Source of the DNA: Paraburkholderia nodosa
GTDB lineage: Bacteria > Pseudomonadota > Gammaproteobacteria > Burkholderiales > Burkholderiaceae
Assembly (NCBI RefSeq): GCF_001718195.1
Contig: NZ_MCNV01000006.1
Span: 62,001-126,000 of the forward strand
DNA length: 64,000 nt
Direction of reading: 5' to 3'
Each line of letters starts with the position of its first letter. Position 1 is the first letter of the stretch. Positions 35,451 through 44,415 of the stretch are shown in pieces. The notes below the pieces were generated by a model, which was given only the letters and a program-made list of their open reading frames with translations, had not been told where the DNA came from and did not search any database. The position numbers and the translations under genes were made by a program.

Positions 35451-37548
35451 ACCTGACCTCGGGAGCCTGCGAATTCGTACGCGTCGAGAGTGCCGACAGC
35501 AGCGCCGGGATATCGTCTTCGTGCGGCACGAACGGCGAACTCTCTCGCGGAATGCAGAAAGCGCTGCGGATCAGGAAGCGGCGCGTCGCCACGTAAAGGT
35601 TCTCGGGGACCTTCTGGCCCGTCGAGACGTAATGCACCGGCAGCTTGTAGCGCAGCACGGTGTCGAGCGCGCTGCCGAGGTTGGTCGCCTCGTCGAGCTT
35701 GGTGAGGATGCAGCCCGTGAGCGGCGCGTTGTCCGGGCCGCTCTGGTAGGCCTGCACGACTTCGTTGAGCGTGTCGCCGTGGTTGGTCGCCGAGAGCAGC
35801 AGAAGGCGCTGCACCGGGCGGCCCGCGCCGCACAGCATGGCGATCTGGTCGGCCACGGCGCGGTCGCGCTGGCTCATGCCGATCGTGTCGATCAGCACGA
35901 TGTGCTTGTTCTTGAGTTCGGTGAGCGCGAGCTGGAGGTCCGCGCCGTCACGCACCGCGTGCACCGAAACGCCGAGGATCTTGCCGAAGATGCGCAGTTG
36001 CTCGTGGCCGCCGATCCGGTAGCTGTCGGTGGTGAGCAGCGCCACCTTGCTCGCGCCGAAGCGCATCACGCAGCGCGCGGCGAGCTTCGCGGTGGTCGTG
36101 GTCTTGCCCACGCCCGTCGGGCCCATCAGCGCGAACACACCGCCGCGCTCCATCAGCGCCTGTTCGTCTTCGAGCACGGGGAGGTTCGATTCGAGCACCG
36201 ACTGGAGCCACTCCATGCCGGCCTCTTCGGTCTGCACGTCGGGCAGCCGGTCGATCATCATCTTCACCAGTTGCGCCGAGAAGCCTGCGGCGAACAGCTG
36301 CTTGGTGAGCGCGCCCTGCACCGGGCTGCGGCGCTGGCGCTCGCCCCACAGGAGGCCCGCGAACTGCTCTTCCATCATGCCGCGCATGGAGGCGAGCTCG
36401 TTCATCACGGTTTCGTTGACGACCTGCTCGATGCGCGCGCGGATCGCTTCGCTCACGCTTTGCGCCGCATCGGCGCCCTGCGCATTGCGGCTGCCGGGCG
36501 CGGGGCCCGCGGCTTCCGGACCGTGGCCGAGGCGCTGCGCGGCGCGGCGCGCGGCGACATGAGCGGCCTCGAGCGCCCAGTCGGGCGTGCTGGCGTCAAC
36601 GTCGGGCGGCAGCACCGGATCGGCGACGCTGCCAAGGCCGCGCGCGGCGGCGGTGGCAGGCGTCATGCCCGGCACGCGCGGCGCGTTCTGCTGGTTCGCG
36701 ATACGGCGGGCGTGGTCGATCAGCCAGGGGTTCGATTCGGCCATCGTGCGCGGCGCGTCGCTCGTCTGCGCGGCGGCGGCCTGTTCGAGCCGCGCTGCGG
36801 CTTCACGTGCGGCGGCCTGGGCGTTGGCGTTGGCGGTCGGCGCCGTGGACGCAAACGATGGTGCAAAGGCCGGCGAGGCGAGCGAGTCGGTCGCGGCCTG
36901 CAGCGCCATTTGCAGCGGCGAATGCGCATGCGGGACAGCTTGTTGCGATTGCGCGGCCTGCATCGCGGATTGCAGCGTCGGCGGCATCGCCGATTGCGCG
37001 GCCTGCTGGCCTGCCGCGGCGCGCGAAGAAGGCGACGAAGCCGAAAGCGGCGCAATGGCGGCCGACGCGGCCGCCGCTTCCTTGCCGAGCGAGACGGCGG
37101 TGTCGGCGGCCTGGTCGCCATCGGCATCGGCGTCGGCACTCGCGCCGCCGTTTTCGGCGCCCACTTCCGGGCTCGCGCCGAACACCGACGAGAACACGTC
37201 CGGCATGCCGCTCGCGTAGGGGTTCGCACCGCCCACCGGGGCGGCGAGCGCCGCGGGAGCGGCGCCAGGCGCGCTGCGCGGCGTGCGCGACATCTGTGTC
37301 ATGGCGGCGGAGGGCTGCGCGAACGGGGCGCCTTGACCACTTTGCGCCACGAGGCCACTCAGGCCTTGCGCGGCGGCAGCATCGGCCGGCGCGATCGCCG
37401 CGAGATCGCGGTCCGCGAGCGCGACGATTTCGACGCTGCCGTCGTCGAGCGTACGGTTCGACAGAACGACGGCGTCCGCACCCAACGCTTCGCGTACGAG
37501 CCGTAACGCGTCGCGGCTGGTGCCACCGATGAATTTGCGAATGTTCAA
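35443..37548 (-). CDS. flhF: FlhF, SRP-type GTPase for flagellar placement
   Basis: Signal-recognition-particle family GTPase that fixes the site of flagellum assembly. It is 701 residues. The N-terminal motif is MNIRKFIGGTSRDALRLVRE and ALGADAVVLSNR. The region from about 60 to 360 is Ala/Gln-rich and poorly structured. The NG domain follows with P-loop GPTGVGKTTTTAK (about 476-488) and HIVLIDTIGMSQRDRAVADQ and TGCILTKLDEATNLGSALD. The unusually long linker accounts for the size against about 400-500 in many bacteria. It starts the flhF-flhG-fliA operon. Confidence 0.95.
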   Translation of the reverse strand: MNIRKFIGGTSRDALRLVREALGADAVVLSNRTLDDGSVEIVALADRDLAAIAPADAAAAQGLSGLVAQSGQGAPFAQPSAAMTQMSRTPRSAPGAAPAALAAPVGGANPYASGMPDVFSSVFGASPEVGAENGGASADADADGDQAADTAVSLGKEAAAASAAIAPLSASSPSSRAAAGQQAAQSAMPPTLQSAMQAAQSQQAVPHAHSPLQMALQAATDSLASPAFAPSFASTAPTANANAQAAAREAAARLEQAAAAQTSDAPRTMAESNPWLIDHARRIANQQNAPRVPGMTPATAAARGLGSVADPVLPPDVDASTPDWALEAAHVAARRAAQRLGHGPEAAGPAPGSRNAQGADAAQSVSEAIRARIEQVVNETVMNELASMRGMMEEQFAGLLWGERQRRSPVQGALTKQLFAAGFSAQLVKMMIDRLPDVQTEEAGMEWLQSVLESNLPVLEDEQALMERGGVFALMGPTGVGKTTTTAKLAARCVMRFGASKVALLTTDSYRIGGHEQLRIFGKILGVSVHAVRDGADLQLALTELKNKHIVLIDTIGMSQRDRAVADQIAMLCGAGRPVQRLLLLSATNHGDTLNEVVQAYQSGPDNAPLTGCILTKLDEATNLGSALDTVLRYKLPVHYVSTGQKVPENLYVATRRFLIRSAFCIPRESSPFVPHEDDIPALLSALSTRTNSQAPEVRFG

Positions 37549-37793
37549 GCTAAGCCCCTGATGAGGTGAGCGGCCAATGCCGCCGCCGGTCGTCTGTTGC
37601 TGGAATGGCGCTGGATTGCTGCCGGCCTGGCGTCCTGTGCAAGGCCTTTTCCGATGTTGGAATTATTTCGAAGGTGAGCCCCCCATGATCGATGGATCAG
37701 GGCGGAGAAATGCGGGCAATTCGCGGAATCGGTGGCGGAGCTGCGCACAGGCAAAAATTACGTGCAGAAAGGCTCGCACGCGGCGCGGCTAAC
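37549..37793 (-). other. Intergenic region upstream of flhF
   Basis: No gene is supported here. It separates flhBA, which ends at a terminator, from flhF, so it should hold the flhF promoter. I find no good sigma-28 match, no clear sigma-70 pair and only a weak half of the FlhDC-like element (CGAAATA on the minus strand near 37665-37671). Confidence 0.4.
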
Positions 37794-37822
37794 GAAAAAG
37801 CCCGCAAGAAGCGGGCTTTTTC
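37794..37822 (-). terminator. Intrinsic terminator after flhA
   Basis: Perfect 12-bp stem GAAAAAGCCCGC/GCGGGCTTTTTC with a 5-nt loop, ending in a T-run on the minus strand. It separates flhBA from the downstream flhF-flhG-fliA operon. Confidence 0.9.
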
Positions 37823-37844
37823 TCGTCCAGATACGGCAGCGCGA

Positions 37845-39944
37845 TCAGTGCGCCCCGATCACGTTCACCACCTTCACGTTGCGCGTATCGGGCACCTCGG
37901 CATACGACAGCACCTTGAGCTGCGGCAGACTGCGGCGCAGGAAGCGCGACAGCATGGGCCGCAGCGCGTGCTGCACGAGCATCACCGGCGCGAGACCCAG
38001 CGCCTGCTGACGCCCCATCGCCTGCTCGGTCTGCGTGAGCAGCGTGTGCGCGAGACCCGGTTCGAGGCCGGGGTTCGGGCCGGAGGTGAGCGTCTGCGAC
38101 AGCACGCGCTCGAGGTTCGCGTCGAGGCCCATTACCTGCATGTCGGCGTTGCCGGGAAACCATTGCTGCGTGATCGCGCGGCCGAGCGCGATGCGCACCG
38201 CCGCCGTCAGATCGTGGGCGTCGGTGATGCGCGGCGTGTGCTCCGCGAGCGATTCCATGATCGTGCGCATGTCGCGGATCGGCACGCCTTCTTCCAGCAG
38301 GTTCTGCAGCACCTTCTGCAGCGTCGTGACCGGCAGCACCTTCGGCACGAGGTCGTCCACGAGCGAAGGCGTGTCCTTCTGCACGCGCTCGAGCAGCGCC
38401 TGCACTTCGCGGCGCCCGAGCAGTTCGGCCGCGTGCATGACGACGAGGTGATTCAGGTGCGTCGCCACCACCGTGCTCGAATCCACCACCGTGTAGCCGA
38501 ACACCTGCGCCTGCTCGCGCACGTTCGAATCGATCCACACGGCGGGCAGGCCGAACGCCGGGTCCGTGGTCGGCGTGCCGGGCAGCACTGCGCTCACCTG
38601 GCCTGGGTTGATCGCGAGCCACTGGCCCGGGTAGGCCTCGCCCGTGCCCACTTCCACGCCCTTCAGCGCAATCCGGTAGGCGTTCGGGCGCAGCTCCAGG
38701 TTGTCGCGAATATGGATGACGGGCGGCAAGAAGCCGATTTCCTGCGCGAACTTCTTGCGGATGCTCTTGATGCGCTTGAGCAGCTCGCCGTCGGTGTTCT
38801 TGTCGACGAGCGGAATGATGCGGTAGCCCACTTCGAGGCCGAGCGTGTCGATGAGCGCCACGTCGTCCCAGGTCGCCTCGGCGTTTTCGACGGGTGCAAG
38901 CGCGGCGGGCGCGGCGTCGGCGATCACGGCGCTCGCCTTCTTCGCTGCGGCGTTCTTCTTCAGCGTGCGGCCGAGTTGGATCGCACCGCCGCCGAGCAGC
39001 AGAAACGCAAAGTGCGGCATGCCCGGAATCAGGCCCATCATGACGATGATCGCGCCCGTGATCATCAGCACGCGCGGGTTCGTGAAGAGCTGGCCGGTGA
39101 GCTGCGTGCCGATGTCTTCGTTGGTCGCCACGCGCGAGACGATCACGCCGGCCGCCGTCGAGATCACGAGCGACGGAATCTGTGCGACGAGGCCGTCACC
39201 GATGGTCAGCAGCGTGTAGGTCTCGCCCGCCGAGGCGAGCGGCATGCCGTGCTGCACGACGCCCACGATCAGGCCGCCCACGATGTTGATCACCATGATC
39301 AGCAGGCCGGCGATGGCGTCGCCGCGCACGAACTTGCTCGCACCGTCCATCGAGCCGTAGAACTCGGCTTCCTGGGCAATCTCGCTGCGGCGCTTGCGGG
39401 CCGCTTCTTCGTTGATGAGGCCCGCGTTCAGGTCGGCGTCGATCGCCATCTGCTTGCCGGGCATCGCGTCGAGCGTGAAGCGCGCGGACACTTCGGCGAT
39501 ACGGCCCGCGCCCTTCGTGATCACCATGAAGTTGATGACCATGAGGATCACGAACACCACGATACCCACGGCGAAGTTGCCGCCCACGAGGAAGTGGCCG
39601 AACGACTCGATCACCTGGCCCGCTGCCCCCGGGCCGGTGTGGCCTTCGAGCAGCACGATCCGCGTGGAGGCCACGTTCAGCGAGAGCCGCAGGAGCGTGG
39701 AGAACAGCAGCACGCTCGGGAACGCCGCGAAGTCGAGCGGCTTCATGGTGTACATGCTGACGAGCAGCACCATCACCGAAAGCGCGATGTTGAACGTGAA
39801 CAGCAGATCCAGCAGGAACGGCGGCAACGGCAGGATCATCATGCCGAGGATCATGCAGATCAGGATCGGTCCCGCCAGCGCGCGCAGATTCGTGCTTTGC
39901 AGCATCTCCGGGCGCCGCGCGAGGAAACCGGTGCGGGCGTTCAT
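37845..39944 (-). CDS. flhA: FlhA, export-gate protein
   Basis: Large export-gate subunit, 699 residues. Eight membrane helices lie in the N-terminal half, with the FHIPEP-type loop (VSARFTLDAMPGKQMAIDAD, LNAGLINEEAARKRRSEI). The C-terminal cytoplasmic ring domain, which docks chaperone-substrate complexes, includes FGLPAVWIDSNVREQAQVFG and IALGRAITQQWFPGN. The start overlaps the flhB stop by 4 nt. Confidence 0.98.
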   Translation of the reverse strand: MNARTGFLARRPEMLQSTNLRALAGPILICMILGMMILPLPPFLLDLLFTFNIALSVMVLLVSMYTMKPLDFAAFPSVLLFSTLLRLSLNVASTRIVLLEGHTGPGAAGQVIESFGHFLVGGNFAVGIVVFVILMVINFMVITKGAGRIAEVSARFTLDAMPGKQMAIDADLNAGLINEEAARKRRSEIAQEAEFYGSMDGASKFVRGDAIAGLLIMVINIVGGLIVGVVQHGMPLASAGETYTLLTIGDGLVAQIPSLVISTAAGVIVSRVATNEDIGTQLTGQLFTNPRVLMITGAIIVMMGLIPGMPHFAFLLLGGGAIQLGRTLKKNAAAKKASAVIADAAPAALAPVENAEATWDDVALIDTLGLEVGYRIIPLVDKNTDGELLKRIKSIRKKFAQEIGFLPPVIHIRDNLELRPNAYRIALKGVEVGTGEAYPGQWLAINPGQVSAVLPGTPTTDPAFGLPAVWIDSNVREQAQVFGYTVVDSSTVVATHLNHLVVMHAAELLGRREVQALLERVQKDTPSLVDDLVPKVLPVTTLQKVLQNLLEEGVPIRDMRTIMESLAEHTPRITDAHDLTAAVRIALGRAITQQWFPGNADMQVMGLDANLERVLSQTLTSGPNPGLEPGLAHTLLTQTEQAMGRQQALGLAPVMLVQHALRPMLSRFLRRSLPQLKVLSYAEVPDTRNVKVVNVIGAH

Positions 39945-41272
39945 TCTGTTGCTCCTTCAGTGCCGTCGCGCGCCGGATTGTCATCGGCGCGGCCAGCGGT
40001 ATTCGATGCGTTGTTTGCGTTCGCCGCGTTCGCTGCGTTCGTGGAATTTGCCGCGTTCGCGCGACTGGCGGCCTCGGCGGCCGCGCGCTCCTCGGGGGTG
40101 AGGGCTTCGTCGGCTTCGCTGGCTTCGTCTTCGTCACTCATCGCGCCCTTGTCCATTTCGGGTGGCACGTCGAGGTCGGTCGGCTCCATCGGCACGTCGC
40201 CCCCATGCTCGCGAAAGCGCTTGAGCTGATAGACCCACGCCAGCACCTGGGCGACCGCGCCGTAGAGCGGACCCGGAATTTCCCGGTTGATGTCGACGTT
40301 GTAATAGAGCGCGCGGGCGAGCGGCGGCGCTTCGAGCAGCGGCACGTTGTTCTCGGTCGCGATCTCGCGGATGCGCGCGGCCACGAGGTTCACGCCCTTG
40401 GCGACGACCTTCGGCGCGCGCATCTCGCCATCGGCGTACTTGAGCGCGACGGCGAAGTGCGTCGGGTTGGTCACGACCACGTCGGCCTTGGGCACCTGAG
40501 TCATCATGCGGCGGCGCGCGGCGGCGCGCTGCTGCTGGCGAATGCGCCCCTTCACGTGCGGATCGCCTTCGTTTTCCTTGTGCTCGCGCTTCACTTCTTC
40601 CTTGGTCATGCGCAGCTTGCGGTAGTACGACCAGAGCTGGTACGGCACGTCGAGCGCGGCGACCACGAACATGCCGGCGACCGTCATGCCGCAGCACACG
40701 CCGATCAGATGCATCGCGTCGGCGAACGCGCGCGCCGCGGGCTGCATGGCGAGCCCGAGAATCTCGTCGCGCCGGCTCCACAGCGCCCAGCCGCCGATCA
40801 CGCCCACCACGAGCGTCTTGGCGAGCGACATGCCGAGCTGGATCGGCCCGTTCACGGAGAAGATCCGCCCGAGCCCCGACATCGGATTGAGGCGGCCGAA
40901 GTTCGGCTGCAGCGCCTTCGTCGAGATGAGCCAGCCGCCGAGCGCCATCGGCGCGAGCAGCGCGGCGAGCCCCGTGAGCGCGAGCACCGGCATGAGCGCC
41001 ATGAGACCTTCGCGCGCGGCGACGCCGGCGCCGATCAGCATGCGGCTGGTTTCGAACGCCCCCGCGTGATTGAACGAGAACGCGCCGCGCATCATGGCTT
41101 GCAGATGCTGGCCGATCGTGCCGGAGAGCATCCACGTGCCATAGAAGCCCGCCGAGAGCAGCGCGAATGTCGCCAGCTCCCGGGAACGCGGAACCTGCCC
41201 CTCCTCCCGCGCCTTTTCGAGGCGCTTGGGAGTGGCGGATTCGGTTTTCTCGAGGTCGCTGTCCTCAGCCAC
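39941..41272 (-). CDS. flhB: FlhB, export specificity switch
   Basis: Membrane gate protein that cuts itself and flips export from hook to filament substrates. It is 443 residues. The conserved start is AEDSDLEKTESATPKRLEKA; four membrane helices follow. The autocleavage site NPTH is at about 269-272, the same position as in E. coli. The C-domain ends LAWVYQLKRF. A 70-residue tail follows, acidic first and then rich in Asn-Ala repeats (NAANSTNAANAANANN). The start is GTG at 41272, with GGAG five bases upstream. It carries an FlhDC-box-like element at 41379-41408. Confidence 0.96.
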   Translation of the reverse strand: MAEDSDLEKTESATPKRLEKAREEGQVPRSRELATFALLSAGFYGTWMLSGTIGQHLQAMMRGAFSFNHAGAFETSRMLIGAGVAAREGLMALMPVLALTGLAALLAPMALGGWLISTKALQPNFGRLNPMSGLGRIFSVNGPIQLGMSLAKTLVVGVIGGWALWSRRDEILGLAMQPAARAFADAMHLIGVCCGMTVAGMFVVAALDVPYQLWSYYRKLRMTKEEVKREHKENEGDPHVKGRIRQQQRAAARRRMMTQVPKADVVVTNPTHFAVALKYADGEMRAPKVVAKGVNLVAARIREIATENNVPLLEAPPLARALYYNVDINREIPGPLYGAVAQVLAWVYQLKRFREHGGDVPMEPTDLDVPPEMDKGAMSDEDEASEADEALTPEERAAAEAASRANAANSTNAANAANANNASNTAGRADDNPARDGTEGATE

Positions 41273-41378
41273 GCATGCTCCGGTCGCGGGCACGCGCCGC
41301 TCGTCGCGGCTGCGCGGCTGGCGCGCGCCCTTTTTCAGTGACAGCGATTATTGCCGCGCAAGCCAAGCGGCGATTGGC

Positions 41379-41408
41379 GGAGTAGGACGGGGAAATCAGG
41401 GTATTTCG
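41379..41408 (-). promoter_or_regulatory. Putative FlhDC box upstream of flhB
   Basis: On the minus strand, half-sites CGAAATA and CTACTCC are 30 bp end to end. It agrees with the fliL upstream element at 22 of 30 positions. It lies about 107 bp before the flhB start. Role is inferred from recurrence. Confidence 0.55.
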
Positions 41409-41512
41409 GCCGATGGAACCGGGGCGGCATCATCGGCGAACGCCGGCACACGATGCGCGCGCGCTCGCGGGCCGCCAACTTCACGGCCTACGCACCCTCA
41501 GGGCCCGCGATT

Positions 41513-42799
41513 TCAGAACGCGACGAACGGCGCCTTGCCGCCGGACGCGCTCATGTCCATGCCGTAGTACACGTAGCGGCCATAGAAGAACGACAACCCC
41601 AGGTCGAGCGCCGCGGCCGACCCGAACTGCCCTGCCAGGTTGTTGGCCGCATAGTTCGCGCCGCTGCCGAGCAATGCGTTCGCGTTCGCGACATTGAAGG
41701 TCGCGGTGCCCGTCGTTGCGCCGTTATTGGACGCGAGTGCAGCGCTGAAGGACTGGGTGGACGTAGGGCAATAGAACGTGCCGAGATTGCCGCCGCACTG
41801 CGGCAGGGCGCTGTCGACGAAGAAGATCGCGTTCGAACCCGAGTCGAGGAAGGTCTGGAGCGTGCGCCCGTTGAAGGTGGAGCTGAGCCTGCCCCACGAG
41901 TCCGTGTTGTAGCTTTGCGCGGCGGTCATCGCGTTGTTCGACTGCGTACCGATGCCGAACACGAGCGTGCCCGTCGCACTGGGCGCGCCGGTATCGGAGA
42001 CGGGGGCCATCTCGAGGATCACGCCGTTGCCGTCCGTGCCGAACCTGGGCACCGGATTGGCCACCAACTGGGTTTGCGTGACCGTTGCCGTGACGCAGTT
42101 CGTGTCGCCGGGGCAGGAGTAATAAGTGCCGAGGTTGTCATAAGGCGCAACGCCGATACCGAGAATGCCGTTCGCGCCCAGGTCCTGCACCGTGTCCTGC
42201 GCGCTGCCGAAGCTCGCGCACGCCGACGGCACCGTGTTCGAGTTCAGGTCGCCGATGATCTGGATCGGAATATTGGACGCCGTTTCGCCGCCGATCTTCA
42301 CGTCGGCGGGACGCACCGTGCCCCATGTGTAACCGTCGGCGAAGGCCGTGCATTCGGCGAGGGTGCCGCCGTTGGCTGTGGCCTTGGGCAGCGAGCCCAA
42401 CAGGTTCGGCAGCGCCGACGCGAGCAGGCGCAGCCCGAACGACGCCGTATCGACCTGAATGTTGTCGACGGTCTCGCAGGTGCTCGTGCCGGCCACGCAG
42501 ATCGTCACGCTGACAGTGGGAATGTTGGGCAGCGTGCCGGTCAGTCCGCGGTTCACGACGACGCCCACGGTATTCGCGGCGGTAGCCGCGGTGGGCTGCT
42601 GTGTGGGACTGGGAACCGCGGAGCCGCTGCCGCCACTGCTGCCGCTCGAGCTGCTGCTACTGCTACCGCTGCTGCCGCCCCCGCCCCCGCAGGCGGCGAC
42701 GAGCGAAACCAGGGCAACGAGCGCGGCGCCCGAAAGGAACCGGAAAGGGCGCAGCCACACGTTGCGCGAATAGCGTGAAGTCAGCACTGAAGTCAGCAC
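41513..42799 (-). CDS. DUF3443 lipoprotein with pepsin-like landmarks
   Basis: A 428-residue lipoprotein with lipobox VAAC (Cys about 37) followed by a Gly/Ser spacer. I recognise it as DUF3443, a family without assigned function. Landmarks of a two-lobed pepsin fold occur in order: VDTAS (Asp about 117), GANGILGIG (about 208-216, like the pepsin DGILGLA strand), FLDSGSN (Asp about 319) and LGLSFFYGRYVYYGMD near the C-terminus (like pepsin LGDVFLRRYYTVFD). Eight other Cys could form disulfides. The first active-site triad reads DTA in place of DTG. The start is GTG at 42799 with GGAGG six bases upstream. It lies 16 bp after the DUF2844 gene. Confidence 0.8.
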   Translation of the reverse strand: MLTSVLTSRYSRNVWLRPFRFLSGAALVALVSLVAACGGGGGSSGSSSSSSSGSSGGSGSAVPSPTQQPTAATAANTVGVVVNRGLTGTLPNIPTVSVTICVAGTSTCETVDNIQVDTASFGLRLLASALPNLLGSLPKATANGGTLAECTAFADGYTWGTVRPADVKIGGETASNIPIQIIGDLNSNTVPSACASFGSAQDTVQDLGANGILGIGVAPYDNLGTYYSCPGDTNCVTATVTQTQLVANPVPRFGTDGNGVILEMAPVSDTGAPSATGTLVFGIGTQSNNAMTAAQSYNTDSWGRLSSTFNGRTLQTFLDSGSNAIFFVDSALPQCGGNLGTFYCPTSTQSFSAALASNNGATTGTATFNVANANALLGSGANYAANNLAGQFGSAAALDLGLSFFYGRYVYYGMDMSASGGKAPFVAF

Positions 42800-42815
42800 G
42801 TTCGGCCTCCGCTCG

Positions 42816-43412
42816 TCACTGGATATCGGAGGCGCTGACGCCCGCAGGCAGCGCCTGCGGCAGCCATGCCTGCCCGGAGAAGGCGCCCATGTGGCCGCCC
42901 GAATGCACCACGACGTTCGAGTTTTCGACCACGCCCGGCCCGCGCACGTGACCGGCGGCGTGGCTCGCCTTCACGCCGGCCGTGTACTGGGGAAAATAGC
43001 CGCCCAGCAGCGTGGCGAGATTGGGCATCTGCGGGCCGTCCCAGGCCACGCCGAATACGGTGCCGGCCTGCGAGAGGTACTCGCGCACGACGGTGCCGTT
43101 GGCGAGCGTGGTCTGCTGAACGGTATAGGCGGGAGTCGTGGAAGCGCCAGACGCCGCGCCTTGCACCGCTGCGCGCGCCACGGCCGAGGCGTTGCCGGCC
43201 GCGGCTGCCGCCGAAGCGGCGCTCAGGGTGCTGACGTTCGCGCCCGCCGGCGTGGGCATGGGCGCACCGCCGAGCGCGGCGTGAGCCGCCGGCGCCGCGA
43301 GCAGCACACCAAGCAGGGAACCGAGAAGCGCCGCGCCGGGTGCGCGGCCGCGTTTGACGCGGCGCGCAAACGAGCGCGCCGCGTTGCCACAGAACGATGT
43401 GTATGGATACAA
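42816..43412 (-). CDS. DUF2844 secreted protein
   Basis: A 198-residue protein from the TTG at 43412, chosen because a strong GGGAGGGG lies five bases upstream. It has a basic N-terminus and a hydrophobic stretch (AALLGSLLGVLLAAPAAHA), a signal peptide cut just before ALGGAP. The Ala-rich region (about 55-95) is followed by a conserved-looking domain: TLANGTVVREYLSQAGTVFG, VAWDGPQMPNLATLLGGYF. I recognise the DUF2844 family, whose function is unknown. It is always seen here next to the DUF3443 lipoprotein, with which it forms a two-gene operon. Confidence 0.75.
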   Translation of the reverse strand: MYPYTSFCGNAARSFARRVKRGRAPGAALLGSLLGVLLAAPAAHAALGGAPMPTPAGANVSTLSAASAAAAAGNASAVARAAVQGAASGASTTPAYTVQQTTLANGTVVREYLSQAGTVFGVAWDGPQMPNLATLLGGYFPQYTAGVKASHAAGHVRGPGVVENSNVVVHSGGHMGAFSGQAWLPQALPAGVSASDIQ

Positions 43413-43594
43413 GGCGTCCCCTCCCTGTTGCGATGGCGCGTTGCACCATACGCTGTCGGGGCCGCGCGGGAAGGTCGCGGCGGGACGCAGCAGGACGGGC
43501 AACGGCTGGCTATGCTTCGTTGCCCCACCGCGACGTTCGCCGCCGCAGGGCACGAAGGCATGAGCACTAGTATGCCCGCCTTGGACTACATGCG

Positions 43595-43618
43595 GCAGCT
43601 AACCGAACGATTAGCTGC
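43595..43618 (-). terminator. Hairpin after cheZ
   Basis: Perfect 8-bp inverted repeat GCAGCTAA/TTAGCTGC with an 8-nt loop, about 10 bp beyond the cheZ stop. There is no long T-run, so termination there may be weak or may need Rho. Confidence 0.4.
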
Positions 43619-43628
43619 ACGTTAGGGG

Positions 43629-44414
43629 TCAGAACCCGAGACTTGCGAGCAGATCGTCGACCTGCGCCTGGTCCTGCACGACGTCGGTCTTGCCTTCCGG
43701 ATTGATCTGAGGGCCGTTGAGCAGGCCTTCGGGGCTGCCCGTGCTGCTCTGGGTCTCCGCGAGCGCCGCCGCCGTGGCCGCGAACTGCTCGCGCCGCTCC
43801 GGCGCGATGTTCTCGACCAGCACGGTGAGCAACTGCTGCTCGATCAGATAGACCACGTCCATGATCTTCTTGATCACCTGGCCCGTCAGGTCCTGGAAAT
43901 CCTGAGCGAGCATGATCGCGAGGAGTTGCTCGTTGGTCGCCGCGGTGGCTTGCGGCACGCCATCCACGAAGGCGCGCGTGTCGTCCATCAGCTGGCGCAC
44001 TTCCTCGCGGCCGATCGGCGCGTCGTACCAGGTCGCCCAGCGGCTCGTCAGTTCCTTCGCGTCGCGTTCGAGCGTTTCCTGCAGCGGCTTGGCGATGTCG
44101 ATCGCGGTCAGCACACGCTCGGCGGCCTGCTCGGTCATGTTCGCGACATAGCGGAGCCGGTCGCGCGCGTCGGGCACCGCCTCGGCGGCGCGCTCCACAT
44201 GCTTGTCGAGGCCGAGTTCGCGCATCGAGTCGCGCAGGCTGCGCGTCAGGTGTCCGATGCGCGCGAGGATGCGGTCCGTCGCCAGCTCGCCGGCTTCGCC
44301 CGCGGCGGACGGCTCGAAGTCGAACTCGGGCGGCTGCGGGAGCGGCTCGATGCCATCGGCTTCCGGCCACTCACCGGAATGAGCGCCGGACTGCTCACTG
44401 ATGGGCTCGTTCAC
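43629..44414 (-). CDS. cheZ: CheZ, CheY-phosphate phosphatase
   Basis: Removes phosphate from CheY and ends the tumble signal. It is 261 residues. The long helical hairpin holds the catalytic segment QDFQDLTGQVIKKI; Asp175 and Gln179 correspond to Asp143 and Gln147 of E. coli. The C-terminal CheY-binding tail reads QVDDLLASLGF. The N-terminal 45 residues are acidic and Pro-rich. It lies 2 bp after cheY and is the last gene of the motA-cheZ run. Confidence 0.96.
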   Translation of the reverse strand: MNEPISEQSGAHSGEWPEADGIEPLPQPPEFDFEPSAAGEAGELATDRILARIGHLTRSLRDSMRELGLDKHVERAAEAVPDARDRLRYVANMTEQAAERVLTAIDIAKPLQETLERDAKELTSRWATWYDAPIGREEVRQLMDDTRAFVDGVPQATAATNEQLLAIMLAQDFQDLTGQVIKKIMDVVYLIEQQLLTVLVENIAPERREQFAATAAALAETQSSTGSPEGLLNGPQINPEGKTDVVQDQAQVDDLLASLGF

Positions 44415-44415
44415 G

